Program-made: the position numbers and the translations under genes
Notes under the pieces: generated by a model
Seen by the model: the letters and a program-made list of their open reading frames with translations, nothing else
What the model was told of the DNA's origin: nothing
Database searches by the model: none
Source of the DNA: Orlajensenia leifsoniae
Lineage (GTDB): Bacteria; Actinomycetota; Actinomycetes; Actinomycetales; Microbacteriaceae
DNA length: 64,000 bases
Direction: 5' to 3'
NCBI RefSeq assembly: GCF_004570845.1
Contig: NZ_SPQZ01000002.1
Location: 620,001 to 684,000, forward strand
Part shown: in pieces, positions 20,346 through 29,295 of the stretch
Numbering within the stretch: position 1 is the first letter of the stretch
How the letters are laid out: every line of letters starts with the position of its first letter

Positions 20346-20479
20346 CCCGACCGCGGAGCAACAGTCGTTTGCCGGGCGGAGTTTCGAACCAGTAGCGTGA
20401 AGCCGCACCCCGACGGGCTGCGCGATCCGCCTCGACCGGAGGCTGCCGCGCGCATCCGGCTTCCAAGGAGACCCTCGCC

Positions 20480-20920
20480 ATGCGCGATACCAATCACACA
20501 CCGGACGAGCCGTTCTCGGCCACCGAGGACCGCCAGTGGGCGTCGTTCGCTCACTTCGGAGGGGCCATCGCCATCCTCGGCTTCTTCAGCAGCTGGGCCG
20601 CGGTTCTGGCGATCCTGCCGGCGCTCATCATCTACCTGGTGCTCGGGAAGCGCGGCCACCTGACCCGTGACGAGGCCAGGGAGGCCCTGAACTTCCAGAT
20701 CACCATGGTCGGCGCGATCATCGTCTGGGCGATCGTGGCGACCATCCTGGGTGCACTGTTCTGGTGGCTCGGTCCGGTCTGGCTCGTGCTCGGTCCGCTC
20801 TTCCAGATCATCGGCTGGGCACTCGTCATCGTCGACGTGATCTTCTCGATCATCGGCGGGGTGCGCGTCAACAACGGCAGCAGCTACCGCTACCCGTTCG
20901 CCCTGCGTCTGGTGCACTGA
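20480..20920 (+). CDS. DUF4870-family membrane protein, copy 1
   Basis: 146 residues with about three to four membrane helices and the DUF4870 features: WASFAHFGGAIA at the start, the charged EAREALNFQIT motif after the first helices, and a C-terminal helix ending in RYPFALRLV. Function unknown; members are small integral membrane proteins. AAGGAG lies nine bases before the ATG. A second copy follows in the same direction, 160 bases later. Confidence 0.88.
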   Translation: MRDTNHTPDEPFSATEDRQWASFAHFGGAIAILGFFSSWAAVLAILPALIIYLVLGKRGHLTRDEAREALNFQITMVGAIIVWAIVATILGALFWWLGPVWLVLGPLFQIIGWALVIVDVIFSIIGGVRVNNGSSYRYPFALRLVH

Positions 20921-20997
20921 ACCGGCGCACGGCGCTCGACGGGCCGACTCGCGCCGACACTTCGCGGGAGATCGTAGGGCCGAAGTAGCCGTCGCGC

Positions 20998-21003
20998 TAT
21001 CGT
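20998..21003 (+). promoter_or_regulatory. Candidate -10 box of the second DUF4870 gene
   Basis: TATCGT lies in the 160-base gap between the two DUF4870 genes and would give a leader of about 70 bases. No good -35 is visible. Confidence 0.3.
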
Positions 21004-21080
21004 TTCAGTGCACCCACCGGGCCCTCGACAGTCCGCGCGGGAGAATCAGCCTCATCGACGACTGACCACAAGGAGTCACC

Positions 21081-21467
21081 ATGTCCGACGCAACACCTCC
21101 TCCTCCCCCGCCGCAGAACCCGTACCAGGCACCCGGAGGGAACCTGAGCCCCGCTGACGAGAAGCTCTGGGCGACGCTGATCCACATCGGCGGCATCCTC
21201 TTCGGCTTCCTGCCCGCCCTGATCGGCTACCTGGTCCTGAAGGACAAGGGCCCGTTCATCCGCGAGCACACGGCCACGGCCCTCAACTTCCAGATCACGC
21301 TGCTCATCGTCTACGTGGTCGGCAGCATCCTGACGCTCGTCCTCGTCGGGTTCCTCATCCTGCTCGCCGCCTGGGTGTGCGCGATCGTGTTCGGCATCAT
21401 CGCCGCGATCAGGGCGAATGCGGGTCAGCTCTACACGTACCCGCTGACCATCAAGTTCGTCAGCTGA
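21081..21467 (+). CDS. DUF4870-family membrane protein, copy 2
   Basis: 128 residues. A proline-rich cytosolic start (TPPPPPPQNPYQAPGG) is followed by LWATLIHIGGILFG, the HTATALNFQIT motif and two more helices, ending TYPLTIKFV. It is clearly a paralogue of the preceding gene. An AAGGAG ribosome site lies five bases before the ATG. It is convergent with hemW with only 19 bases between stops. No function can be assigned. Confidence 0.9.
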   Translation: MSDATPPPPPPQNPYQAPGGNLSPADEKLWATLIHIGGILFGFLPALIGYLVLKDKGPFIREHTATALNFQITLLIVYVVGSILTLVLVGFLILLAAWVCAIVFGIIAAIRANAGQLYTYPLTIKFVS

Positions 21468-21486
21468 GTCGATGCCGTCGCACTGA

Positions 21487-22716
21487 TCAGTCGTCGGCGA
21501 GAAGTCGCCGCACGACGCCGTCAGCCAGAAGCCGTCCTGTCAGGGTCAGTTCCACTGATCCCGACAGGGCGGCTTTCGCGTTGATGAGGCCATCGGCGAT
21601 GAGGCCGGCGACGGCGTGTCGCCCGGGGGCGTGAAGCGACGACACCGGGATGCCCTCGCGGATTCGGGCCAGCAGCAGCACCCGCTCGACCTCGCGGGTC
21701 TCCGCGTCGAGGGTCTCGCGCCCGGCGCCGGGCGAGATGCCGGACAGGACACGGTCTGCATAGGCCGCCGGATGCTTCACATTCCACCAGCGCACGCCTC
21801 CCACGTGGCTGTGGGCACCGGGGCCGACGCCCCACCAGTCGCCGCCCCGCCAGTAGGCGAGATTGTGGCGGGACCTGTGCTCGGCGCCGCGCGACCAGTT
21901 GCTCACCTCGTACCAGTCGTAGCCGGCCTCGGCCAGCATCCGGTCGGCCAGCTCGTACATGTCGGCCTGCAGGTCCTCATCGGGCTGGGCGACCTCGCCG
22001 CGCTTGATCTGCCTGGCGATCTTGGTGCCGTCCTCCACGATGAGCGAGTAGGCGCTCAAGTGGTCGGGTCGCTGCGCGATGGCGTGCTCGAGACTGGCCC
22101 TCCAGTCGTCGAGCGATTCCCCCGGCGTACCGTAGATGAGGTCGAGACTGACGTCGAGTCCGGCATCCCGGGCCCAAGCGACGACGAGCGGGATGCGGGC
22201 AGGGTCGTGCGTGCGCTCGAGCGTCGCCAGCACGTGGGGAACGGCCGACTGCATGCCGAAGGAGACGCGCGTGAAGCCGGCCGCCGCCAGCGCCGCGAGG
22301 TACTCGGCATCGACGGAGTCCGGGTTCGCCTCCGTCGTGACCTCGGCGTCGGCCTCGATGCCGAAGGAGGCGCGAACGGCATCGAGCATCCGCACCAGGT
22401 CGCCCGACGGGAGCAGGGTCGGAGTGCCGCCACCGAAGAAGACAGTGCTCGCCGGGCGCCTCGGAAGGCCGGACTGAGCGAGGATGCCGGCGCCTGCCGC
22501 CGCCTCGAGAGAGGCCTGAGACGCGTAGTCCGATTGCTTCACCCCGCGGATCTCCTCGGAGGTGTAGGTGTTGAAGTCGCAGTATCCGCAGCGCACCCGG
22601 CAGAACGGCACGTGGAGATAGACGCCGAAGGTGCGCTCGTCTGCTCCGATGACGGCGGATGCCGGAAGCAGGCCGTCGGCGGGCGCCGGGTCGCCGAGGG
22701 GAAGTGCGCTGGGCAT
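21487..22716 (-). CDS. hemW: Radical SAM heme chaperone HemW
   Basis: 409 residues. The 4Fe-4S/SAM motif is C39-X3-C43-X2-C46 (FCRVRCGYC), the FFGGGTPTLL motif follows, and the HemN C-terminal domain (WWGVGPGAHSHVGG) closes the protein. HemW is a heme-trafficking protein, not coproporphyrinogen oxidase, which has a different, longer N terminus. The 30-residue N-terminal extension before the core is normal in Actinobacteria. It follows the DUF1990 gene by ten bases, in the lepA-hemW unit seen in many Gram-positives. Confidence 0.95.
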   Translation of the reverse strand: MPSALPLGDPAPADGLLPASAVIGADERTFGVYLHVPFCRVRCGYCDFNTYTSEEIRGVKQSDYASQASLEAAAGAGILAQSGLPRRPASTVFFGGGTPTLLPSGDLVRMLDAVRASFGIEADAEVTTEANPDSVDAEYLAALAAAGFTRVSFGMQSAVPHVLATLERTHDPARIPLVVAWARDAGLDVSLDLIYGTPGESLDDWRASLEHAIAQRPDHLSAYSLIVEDGTKIARQIKRGEVAQPDEDLQADMYELADRMLAEAGYDWYEVSNWSRGAEHRSRHNLAYWRGGDWWGVGPGAHSHVGGVRWWNVKHPAAYADRVLSGISPGAGRETLDAETREVERVLLLARIREGIPVSSLHAPGRHAVAGLIADGLINAKAALSGSVELTLTGRLLADGVVRRLLADD

Positions 22717-22725
22717 GGGCAGGGG

Positions 22726-23376
22726 CTAGACGGCCGCGGCGACAGGATGCAGCGCGCGCAGGTAGCGCTTGGTGTAGCGCTTCTGCACCGAACGCAGCAC
22801 CGGCGCTGCGAGCCTGTACAGCGCCGTGCTCGGCCGTGAGAACATGCGGATCGTGAGCCAGACGGAGTCGTCGTCGCGGTGCTCGACGACCCAGGCCTCC
22901 TCGCCGCTCTCGGGGTGACCGGGCATGGTTCCGTAGGCGAAGCCGACGCGGCCGGGTTCGTCGATGACGTAGATGACACGCACCGGAGCCGTGAAGCCGA
23001 GTCCCCACATGTGCAGCTTGAGTTTCGCGGTCATCCCGGCGGTGATGAACGGGGAGCCGTCGGGGCCGTAGCGCTCCTCGGCCTGCAGGGCGGGCTGCTC
23101 GGCCGCGGGAGTTCCATCGTCATTGAAGACCAGGCCCGTGTACTGGGTGCCTGTGCCCGAGCGCACCTCGGTGACCTCGATGCCGCTGCCGCGCTGCACT
23201 CCCCACGTCATGAGCGACGAGGAGGCGATGGAGAAGCGCTCGGCACCGCTGCCGAGACGCACTGTGTGCTCTTCGGCACGATATCCGGCCGGCGGGTACG
23301 CGAGGAGGTCGGGGGCGAGAGTGCCGCCGATCGCCCCGTAGGTGACCGGCTCTCCGACGAAGGTGGAACGGCGCAT
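22726..23376 (-). CDS. DUF1990-family protein
   Basis: 216 residues matching DUF1990: an N-terminal VTYGAIGGT, a central WGVQRGSGIEV, and a C-terminal region with GFAYGTMPGHPESGEEAWVVE. No membrane segments or signal peptide. Function unknown. The ATG at 23376 lies six bases after a TAAGCT box. It is followed at once by hemW, so it is probably co-transcribed with it. Confidence 0.85.
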   Translation of the reverse strand: MRRSTFVGEPVTYGAIGGTLAPDLLAYPPAGYRAEEHTVRLGSGAERFSIASSSLMTWGVQRGSGIEVTEVRSGTGTQYTGLVFNDDGTPAAEQPALQAEERYGPDGSPFITAGMTAKLKLHMWGLGFTAPVRVIYVIDEPGRVGFAYGTMPGHPESGEEAWVVEHRDDDSVWLTIRMFSRPSTALYRLAAPVLRSVQKRYTKRYLRALHPVAAAV

Positions 23377-23382
23377 CCCTCC

Positions 23383-23388
23383 AGCTTA
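23383..23388 (-). promoter_or_regulatory. -10 box of the DUF1990-hemW unit, predicted leaderless
   Basis: TAAGCT on the minus strand, six bases (GGAGGG), then the ATG. The six bases also resemble a ribosome site but sit too close to the start to work as one. Confidence 0.4.
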
Positions 23389-23449
23389 CGCCGACGGGGC
23401 CGATCGGCTCATTCGAGGCCGGCGTCGGTCGCGGCGCCGACGGCCTGCG

Positions 23450-23980
23450 TCAGGCGCCGATGGGCGGGTTCACGAGCAGGTCGACTCGATCGCGGAGGTA
23501 GCGCTCCAGGGGAATCGCGGCGTCATCGCCCACCGTGGCGCTCCACCGCACGAGCGGCTCGTCGCCCCGCACGAACAGGGCACCCGTCGACGCCCGCAGC
23601 TCGTCGACGGCCAGCACGATGGGTGTCGCGTCGAAGTTGACGGTCTCGCCCTCGGGGAACTTCCCGCGGAAGGCTGCGTCACGGTAGGCGCGACGCACCT
23701 CGGCCGACTCGGACTGGTACTGGGTGCGTCCCGGTGGCACCGCCCGTGTCGTCAGGCCCTCCCGGTAGACGGCGCCGTCGGCGTCGATCAGCAGCACGCC
23801 GAGCCGCCAGACCCGCCCACGGGGCACCATCACGGCACGACGCGTGACGAGGAGCTTGCGGTGCGCCGGAACGTACTCGCCCAGGGCCTCGTCGCGGGCT
23901 CCGGCCGCGGCAAGCCGGGCGGCGGCATCCGTCAGCAGGGTGCGGATGCCGGCGATGACGTCGTCGTTCTCCTGGGGCAC
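23450..23980 (-). CDS. Conserved-looking protein of unknown function (176 aa)
   Basis: A soluble 176-residue protein starting at GTG 23980. It has a helical, alanine-rich start (ARLAAAGARDEALGE), then a beta-rich middle with LVTRRAVMVPRGRVWRLGVLL and SAEVRRAYRDAAFRGKFPEG. No signal peptide, membrane segment or catalytic motif is apparent. It lies 25 bases behind lepA and 73 bases before the DUF1990 gene, with its own TACGCT box. I do not recognise the family. Codon use and the tight spacing support a real gene. Confidence 0.75.
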   Translation of the reverse strand: MPQENDDVIAGIRTLLTDAAARLAAAGARDEALGEYVPAHRKLLVTRRAVMVPRGRVWRLGVLLIDADGAVYREGLTTRAVPPGRTQYQSESAEVRRAYRDAAFRGKFPEGETVNFDATPIVLAVDELRASTGALFVRGDEPLVRWSATVGDDAAIPLERYLRDRVDLLVNPPIGA

Positions 23981-23987
23981 AGCTTCG

Positions 23988-23993
23988 AGCGTA
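23988..23993 (-). promoter_or_regulatory. -10 box of the 176-aa protein gene
   Basis: TACGCT on the minus strand, seven bases, then the GTG at 23980; a leaderless transcript is predicted. Confidence 0.4.
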
Positions 23994-24005
23994 GGCGCCG
24001 GAACG

Positions 24006-25856
24006 CTACTTCTTGTCCTTGGTCTCCACGTCGCCGGAGAGCGCTGCGATGAACGCTTCCTGGGGCACCTCGACGCGACCCACCATCTTCATGCGCTTCT
24101 TGCCCTCCTTCTGCTTCTCGAGGAGCTTGCGCTTGCGGGTGATGTCACCGCCGTAGCACTTGGCGAGGACATCCTTGCGCATGGCACTGATCGACTCCCG
24201 GGCGATGATGCGGGCGCCGATGGCGGCCTGGATGGGCACCTCGAACTGCTGGCGCGGAATGAGCTTGCGCAGGCGCCCGGTCATGAGCACACCGTAGGCG
24301 TAGGCCTTCTCGCGGTGCACGATGGCGCTGAACGCGTCTACCTGCTCGCCCTGCAGCAGGATGTCGACCTTCACGAGGTCGGCCTCCTGGTCGCCGGCGG
24401 GCTCGTAGTCGAGCGATGCATAACCGGCCGTCTTCGACTTGAGGTGGTCGAAGAAGTCGAACACGATCTCGCCGAGGGGCATCGTGTAGCGGATCTCGAC
24501 GCGGTCCTCACCGAGGTACTCCATGCCGAGGAGGGTTCCGCGTCGGGCCTGGCAGATCTCCATGATCACGCCGACATAGTCCTTGGGCGCCAGAACGGCC
24601 GCCTTGACGACGGGCTCGCGCACGCTGACGATCTTGCCGCCGGGGAACTCGCTCGGGTTGGTGACCGTGACGGTCTTCTTGTCCTCGGTCGTGACCTCGT
24701 AGATCACCGAGGGCGCCGTCGTGATGAGGTCGAGGCCGAACTCGCGCTCGAGGCGCTCGGTCACGATCTCGAGGTGCAGCAGGCCGAGGAAGCCGCAGCG
24801 GAACCCGAAGCCGAGCGCGACCGAGGTCTCGGGCTCGTAGACGAGGGCGGCATCCGACAGCTTCAGCTTGTCGAGGGCCTCGCGCAGGTCGGGGTAGTCG
24901 CTGCCGTCGATCGGGTACAGGCCCGAGAACACCATGGGCAGCGGCTCGGTGTAACCGGGCAGCGCCTGGGTCGCGGGCTTGGCGGCGGTGGTGACGGTGT
25001 CGCCGACCTTCGACTGGCGCACGTCCTTCACGCCGGTGATCAGGTAGCCGACCTCGCCGACGCCCAGACCATTGCTCGGGGTGGGCTCGGGCGAGCTGAC
25101 GCCGATCTCGAGGATCTCGTGGGTGGCACGGGTCGACATCATCTGGATGCGCTCGCGAGGGTTCAGGTGCCCGTCGATCATGCGCACGTAGGTGATGACG
25201 CCGCGGTAGCTGTCGTAGACCGAGTCGAAGATCATGGCGCGCGCCGGGGCGTCCTTGTCGCCCTGCGGAGCGGGGATGAGCTCGGTGACGCGGTCGAGGA
25301 GATCTTCGACGCCGGCGCCGGTCTTGCCCGAGACGCGCAGCACGTCGGAGGGCGAGCCGCCGATGAGGCTGGCGAGCTCGCCGGCGTACTTGTCGGGGTC
25401 GGCGGCCGGGAGGTCGATCTTGTTGAGCACCGGGATGATCGTGAGGTCGTTCTCGAGCGCCAGGTAGAGGTTCGCCAAGGTCTGGGCCTCGATGCCCTGG
25501 GCGGCGTCGACGAGCAGGATCGCGCCCTCGCAGGCGGCGAGCGACCGCGACACCTCGTAGGTGAAGTCGACGTGCCCGGGGGTGTCGATCATGTTCAGGG
25601 CGTACGTGTCGCCGTTCAGCGACCACGGCATGCGCACGGCCTGGCTCTTGATGGTGATGCCGCGCTCGCGCTCGATGTCCATGCGGTCGAGGTACTGCGC
25701 CCGCATGTCACGGTCGCTCACCACGCCGGTCATCTGCAGCATCCTGTCGGCCAGCGTCGACTTGCCGTGGTCGATGTGGGCGATGATGCAGAAGTTGCGG
25801 AGGAGTGCCGGGTCGGTCGCGGCGGGCTGCAGAGGCTTGAGGGCACGTGGAGACAT
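24006..25856 (-). CDS. lepA: Elongation factor 4 (LepA)
   Basis: 616 residues. The GTPase domain has [17 protein letters not shown] and NKIDLP; the LepA-specific C-terminal domain ends with [14 protein letters not shown]. LepA is a ribosome-associated GTPase that aids initiation and tRNA back-translocation under stress. It starts at ATG 25856, divergent from an alpha/beta hydrolase gene with 34 bases between them. Confidence 0.98.
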   Translation of the reverse strand: MSPRALKPLQPAATDPALLRNFCIIAHIDHGKSTLADRMLQMTGVVSDRDMRAQYLDRMDIERERGITIKSQAVRMPWSLNGDTYALNMIDTPGHVDFTYEVSRSLAACEGAILLVDAAQGIEAQTLANLYLALENDLTIIPVLNKIDLPAADPDKYAGELASLIGGSPSDVLRVSGKTGAGVEDLLDRVTELIPAPQGDKDAPARAMIFDSVYDSYRGVITYVRMIDGHLNPRERIQMMSTRATHEILEIGVSSPEPTPSNGLGVGEVGYLITGVKDVRQSKVGDTVTTAAKPATQALPGYTEPLPMVFSGLYPIDGSDYPDLREALDKLKLSDAALVYEPETSVALGFGFRCGFLGLLHLEIVTERLEREFGLDLITTAPSVIYEVTTEDKKTVTVTNPSEFPGGKIVSVREPVVKAAVLAPKDYVGVIMEICQARRGTLLGMEYLGEDRVEIRYTMPLGEIVFDFFDHLKSKTAGYASLDYEPAGDQEADLVKVDILLQGEQVDAFSAIVHREKAYAYGVLMTGRLRKLIPRQQFEVPIQAAIGARIIARESISAMRKDVLAKCYGGDITRKRKLLEKQKEGKKRMKMVGRVEVPQEAFIAALSGDVETKDKK

Positions 25857-25878
25857 CGTGACTCGATTCTCCCATGAC

Positions 25879-25884
25879 TAGCAT
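25879..25884 (+). promoter_or_regulatory. -10 box of the alpha/beta hydrolase gene, predicted leaderless
   Basis: TAGCAT, six bases (GGCTGG), then the ATG at 25891. The whole divergent region to lepA is only 34 bases. Confidence 0.5.
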
Positions 25885-25890
25885 GGCTGG

Positions 25891-26625
25891 ATGCACAGCG
25901 GCCCTCCGGTGCTCTTCCTGCACGGCATCCGCACCTCATCGAGCATGTGGCGCGTTCAGATCGGCGCGCTCGCCGATCGTGGCATCCCCTCGCTCGCGAT
26001 CGACCTGCCCGGACACGGCGCACGGATGGGCGAGGACTTCACCCTCGAGGCCGCGACGGCCGCCATCCACGACGGCGTCGAGGCCGTCGGCGAGCCGCCG
26101 CTCATCGTCGGACTCTCGATGGGCGGCTACATCGGCATGCACTACGCCGCACGTCACCCGACCCGACTGCGCGGGCTGGTGGCCGCATCATCCGGCGCCA
26201 TCCCCCGGCCGATCTTCATCGGCGGATACCGGGCGGCGGCCGCGGCGATCCACCTGCTACCCGACCGCGGCTCCGCCCTCAACGACGGCCTGGCGAAGAT
26301 GCTCGTTCGCGAGCCCGGCCTCTCCGACCTGCTCGCCGGCGGCATCGCGCTCGAGGTGATGCAGTCCGGCCTGCGCTCGATCGGCAAGCTGAGGCCCCTC
26401 GAGGACCTCGCGGCCTACGACGGACGCGTCTGGCTGGTGAACGGACGCTACGACCACATCCGTTTCGACGAGCGACGGATGCTGCGGGCCAGTCGCCACG
26501 GATCCCTCACCGTCATTCCCGGCGCGACGCATCTCGCGAGCCTCGTGCAACCGGAGGCCTTCACCGATGCCGTGCTCGAGGCCTGGCGGGAACTCGCGGG
26601 AGTCGAGGCCGCGCCGCTCGAGTAA
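25891..26625 (+). CDS. Alpha/beta-fold hydrolase
   Basis: 244 residues. The oxyanion start PVLFLHGIRTSSSMW, the nucleophile elbow GLSMGG (serine near residue 75) and the final histidine region GATHLASL define the alpha/beta-hydrolase fold. The acid is probably the aspartate in NGRYDHIRF. No signal peptide. The substrate is unknown. It may be transcribed with the following epimerase gene, though a small hairpin lies between them. Confidence 0.88.
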   Translation: MHSGPPVLFLHGIRTSSSMWRVQIGALADRGIPSLAIDLPGHGARMGEDFTLEAATAAIHDGVEAVGEPPLIVGLSMGGYIGMHYAARHPTRLRGLVAASSGAIPRPIFIGGYRAAAAAIHLLPDRGSALNDGLAKMLVREPGLSDLLAGGIALEVMQSGLRSIGKLRPLEDLAAYDGRVWLVNGRYDHIRFDERRMLRASRHGSLTVIPGATHLASLVQPEAFTDAVLEAWRELAGVEAAPLE

Positions 26626-26637
26626 GCACTGATGTGA

Positions 26638-26659
26638 CCCGATGTGTCATCGCATCGGG
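26638..26659 (+). other. Small hairpin behind the hydrolase gene
   Basis: CCCGATG and CATCGGG form a seven-base-pair stem with an eight-base loop, 13 bases after the hydrolase stop. It is a weak terminator candidate without a U tract. Confidence 0.35.
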
Positions 26660-26692
26660 AAGGATCTGCGGCCGGCGCGGTTGCATCTCCTC

Positions 26693-27595
26693 ATGAGCAT
26701 TCTTCTGACCGGCGGAGCCGGCTACATCGGATCAGCAGTTCTCGAGCGGCTCCTCGCCGCCGGCCACGAGGTGTCGGCGCTGGTGCGCTCACCTGAGAAT
26801 GCCGCCATCGTCGAAGCGGCGGGCGCGACCGCCATCATCGGCGCCGCCGACGACGCCGAGATCGTGCGCGCAGCCGCCGGAGCGGCCGAGGGCGTCATCC
26901 ACATCGCCTCCTCCCCCGACGTCGACGCCATCCTCGTGCCGGCAGTCCTCGCCGCGATCGAAGGACGCGACGCGCGCTTCGTCCACACCGGCGGAATCTG
27001 GATCTACGGGTCCGGAGCCGACATCACCGAGGAGTCGCCGTTCCAGCCGCTGCCGATCAGCGGCTGGCGCGCCGAGTCCCAGGCCCTCGTGACCGCGGCA
27101 CCCAACACAACGATCGTCGCGCCTGCCGTCGTCTACGGCGACGGCAGCGGAATCGTGCGTGGCCTCATCGACGCGGCACGCGGAACCGGAGTCGCCCCGA
27201 CAGTGCCCCTCGTGGGCGACGGATCGCAGCACTGGACCACGGTTCACCTCGACGACATCGCCGCGCTCTTCGTGCTCGCCTACGAGAACCGAAGCGCTCA
27301 CGGCGTGTACATCGGCGCCAGCGGGGCGAATCCCACCGTACGGGAGCTCGGCGAGGCCATCGCCGGAGCTTGGAACATCGCCGGCGGCGTCGCCCCGGAG
27401 AGCGTCAACGCCAGCCGCGAGCGGTTGGGCGCCGACTTCGCCGATGCGCTGCTGCTCGACCAGCAGGCGTCTGGTGGGCGGGCGCGCACCGAGCTCGGCT
27501 GGGCGCCCTCAGCTGCATCCGTTCTCGACGAGATCAGCTCGGGTTCTTATTCCCCCTCGGTGGTCGCAGAGCCGGCAACAGGGTTCCCGGCCTGA
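26693..27595 (+). CDS. NAD-dependent epimerase/dehydratase-family protein
   Basis: 300 residues of the extended SDR type. The Rossmann start is [19 protein letters not shown]. The catalytic YxxxK is not in its usual form: the [12 protein letters not shown] region takes the place where SxnxYG would be. This resembles the atypical NAD(P)-binding group that includes reductases such as the isoflavone-reductase and divinyl types. The start MSILLTGG was chosen because it begins the nucleotide-binding strand; the open frame upstream lacks a ribosome site. Substrate unknown. Confidence 0.8.
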   Translation: MSILLTGGAGYIGSAVLERLLAAGHEVSALVRSPENAAIVEAAGATAIIGAADDAEIVRAAAGAAEGVIHIASSPDVDAILVPAVLAAIEGRDARFVHTGGIWIYGSGADITEESPFQPLPISGWRAESQALVTAAPNTTIVAPAVVYGDGSGIVRGLIDAARGTGVAPTVPLVGDGSQHWTTVHLDDIAALFVLAYENRSAHGVYIGASGANPTVRELGEAIAGAWNIAGGVAPESVNASRERLGADFADALLLDQQASGGRARTELGWAPSAASVLDEISSGSYSPSVVAEPATGFPA

Positions 27596-27648
27596 GAGTC
27601 CGCCGTGCCGAGACCCGGCGGGATTATCGGCGACGGCCCTTCATAGGG

Positions 27649-27654
27649 TAAAGT
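27649..27654 (+). promoter_or_regulatory. -10 box of rpsT
   Basis: TAAAGT, which would start the transcript near 27661 and leave a leader of about 104 bases before the rpsT GTG. The leader could host feedback control by S20, but no structure was identified. Confidence 0.4.
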
Positions 27655-27764
27655 TGCCTGTTGGCTTGCGTGTGGGTCCCACCTCACACGATTTCGCCGC
27701 AGACGTCCCTCTACCGTCATGCGGCAACATCCGATCCACACACAAACGAAAGAACGTACTCAAC

Positions 27765-28025
27765 GTGGCAAACATCAAGTCGCAGATCAAGCGCATCGGC
27801 ACGAACAAGAAGGCCCAGGAGCGCAACAAGGCCGTCAAGAGCGAGGTCAAGACCGCCGTTCGCGTCACCCGCACCGCCATCGCCTCCGGCGACAAGGCTG
27901 CTGCAACCAGCGCCCTGAAGACCGCTTCGAAGAAGCTCGACAAGGCCGTCAGCAAGGGTGTCATCCACCAGAACCAGGCCGCGAACCGCAAGTCGGCCAT
28001 CGCGAAGCAGGTCGCAGCGCTCTAA
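27765..28025 (+). CDS. rpsT: 30S ribosomal protein S20
   Basis: 86 residues, very lysine- and alanine-rich, with the S20 start [20 protein letters not shown] and end [19 protein letters not shown]. It binds the bottom of the 30S body to 16S rRNA. The start codon is GTG, not ATG. A strong hairpin terminator with a UUCG loop lies 17 bases after the stop. Opposite-strand holA follows, as usual in Actinobacteria. Confidence 0.98.
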   Translation: MANIKSQIKRIGTNKKAQERNKAVKSEVKTAVRVTRTAIASGDKAAATSALKTASKKLDKAVSKGVIHQNQAANRKSAIAKQVAAL

Positions 28026-28042
28026 GCGCTCATCTGTCGAGA

Positions 28043-28072
28043 GGGCCCCGGATGCTTCGGCATGCGGGGCCC
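28043..28072 (+). terminator. rpsT terminator
   Basis: GGGCCCCG and CGGGGCCC with an inner ATGC-TTCG-GCAT form one long hairpin with a UUCG tetraloop, followed by TTCTCTGTG. It is the clearest intrinsic terminator in the window. Confidence 0.88.
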
Positions 28073-28114
28073 TTCTCTGTGTGCGGGCGCTCGGCGAGTC
28101 TCGCGGGCTGATAA

Positions 28115-28210
28115 CGCTTCGGCCGCGACTGCGTCGGGCCTCAGCGAGCAGGGGGTCGGCGTTCAGGAGTACCGCTCGCTGAGGCCCGGACGAAGTCCGC
28201 GGTCGAAGCG
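28115..28210. repeat. Second copy of the intergenic palindromic element
   Basis: The right arm 28172-28210 is identical over 39 bases to 6755-6793 (GCTCGCTGAGGCCCGG with GGTCGAAGCG). The left arm 28115-28149 is the diverged inverted partner (CGCTTCGGCCGCG with GGGCCTCAGCGAGC). Like the first copy it lies between convergent genes, here rpsT and holA. Confidence 0.85.
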
Positions 28211-28237
28211 CCGCAGGACGGCGCCGTTCGGTACGCG

Positions 28238-29266
28238 CTATGCGCGCCCGCGCGCGGCGATGACGCCGACCATGCGCTCGAGGGCGAAGACGGGATCGCG
28301 CTCAGCGCCCTTCACCGCGGCATCGGTCTCGGCGAGCATCGTGATGCACCGGGCGAGGCCGTCTTCGGTCCAGCCCTGCAGGTCGCGCTGTGCCCGCTCC
28401 ACCTGCCACGGGGCCATGCCGAGCTTCGAGGCCAGCTGACCCGAGCCACCGCGGGTGCCGAACACCTTGGCCATCGTGCGGATCTTCATGGCGAACGCCG
28501 CGACGATCGGCACGGGATCCTCACCCGAGGAGATCGCCTGGCGCAGGTTGGTGAGAGCCTCGCCGTGCCGACCCGCGATGGCCGCGTCGGCCACCTTGAA
28601 GGCGTTCACCTCCATGCGTCCGCCGTAGTAGCGGTCGACCGTGGCCTCGGTGATCTCGGCGCTGGCATCGCTCATGAGCTGCTGGCATGCAGCCGACAGT
28701 TCGGCGAGGTCGTCGGAGAACGCCGAGACGAGCGACCGCAGGGCTGACGGCGCGACCCGGCGCCCCTTCGCCGCGAACTCGCCGGCGGCGAACTCGTACT
28801 TCTCGGCGTCCTTCTTGAGCTCGGCGCAGACGATCTCGATGCCACCGCCCAGACCGCCCCTGATGGCATCGAGCAGCTTCTTGCCGCGCACGCCGCCGTT
28901 GTGCCGCAGCACCAGGAAGGTGCTGTCGGCCGGCTCCTGCAGGTAGGCGAGGGTCTCGGTGATGAAGTCGTCGGTGCATTTCTCGACGTTGCTCACGCGC
29001 AGCAGGCGCGGCTCGGCGAACAGCGACGGGCTAGCCATCGTGAGCAACTCCCCCGGCGCGTAGGAGTCTGCTGCGATGTCGACGATCTCGAGACTCGGGT
29101 CTTCTGTCTTCAGGAAGTCGCGCAGGTCGCGGATGCTGCGCTCGGCGAGGAAGGTCTCGGTGCCGGACACGAGCACGACCGGCGCCGGACGCACCTGGTT
29201 CCATCCGAGTTGCGGGATGGAGACCGTGGACCGAGCCTTGGCCGGGGCGGAAGTACGAGCAGCCAC
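28238..29266 (-). CDS. holA: DNA polymerase III delta subunit
   Basis: 342 residues. The N-terminal AAA-like region starts APVVLVSGTETFLAERSI, with TFLVLRHNGGVRGKK in place of a working Walker site, as in all delta subunits. The C-terminal collar domain carries VDRYYGGRMEVNAFKVADA and SSGEDPVPIVAAFAMKIR. HolA opens the beta clamp in the clamp loader. The start is GTG 29266, ten bases after AGAGG; the longer open frame upstream lies inside comEC. Confidence 0.93.
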   Translation of the reverse strand: MAARTSAPAKARSTVSIPQLGWNQVRPAPVVLVSGTETFLAERSIRDLRDFLKTEDPSLEIVDIAADSYAPGELLTMASPSLFAEPRLLRVSNVEKCTDDFITETLAYLQEPADSTFLVLRHNGGVRGKKLLDAIRGGLGGGIEIVCAELKKDAEKYEFAAGEFAAKGRRVAPSALRSLVSAFSDDLAELSAACQQLMSDASAEITEATVDRYYGGRMEVNAFKVADAAIAGRHGEALTNLRQAISSGEDPVPIVAAFAMKIRTMAKVFGTRGGSGQLASKLGMAPWQVERAQRDLQGWTEDGLARCITMLAETDAAVKGAERDPVFALERMVGVIAARGRA

Positions 29267-29295
29267 GCGGGTCCTCTCAGGATGGAATCTCCACT

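Noticed and set aside
20369-20392. TGGTTCGAAACTCC on the minus strand, like a tRNA T arm
   Set aside because: The flanking bases do not pair as a T stem and no acceptor or anticodon arm can be built.
26693-27595. Assignment of the epimerase-like gene to galE
   Set aside because: The usual SxnxYG and YxxxK signatures are not present; only the Rossmann start supports the general family.
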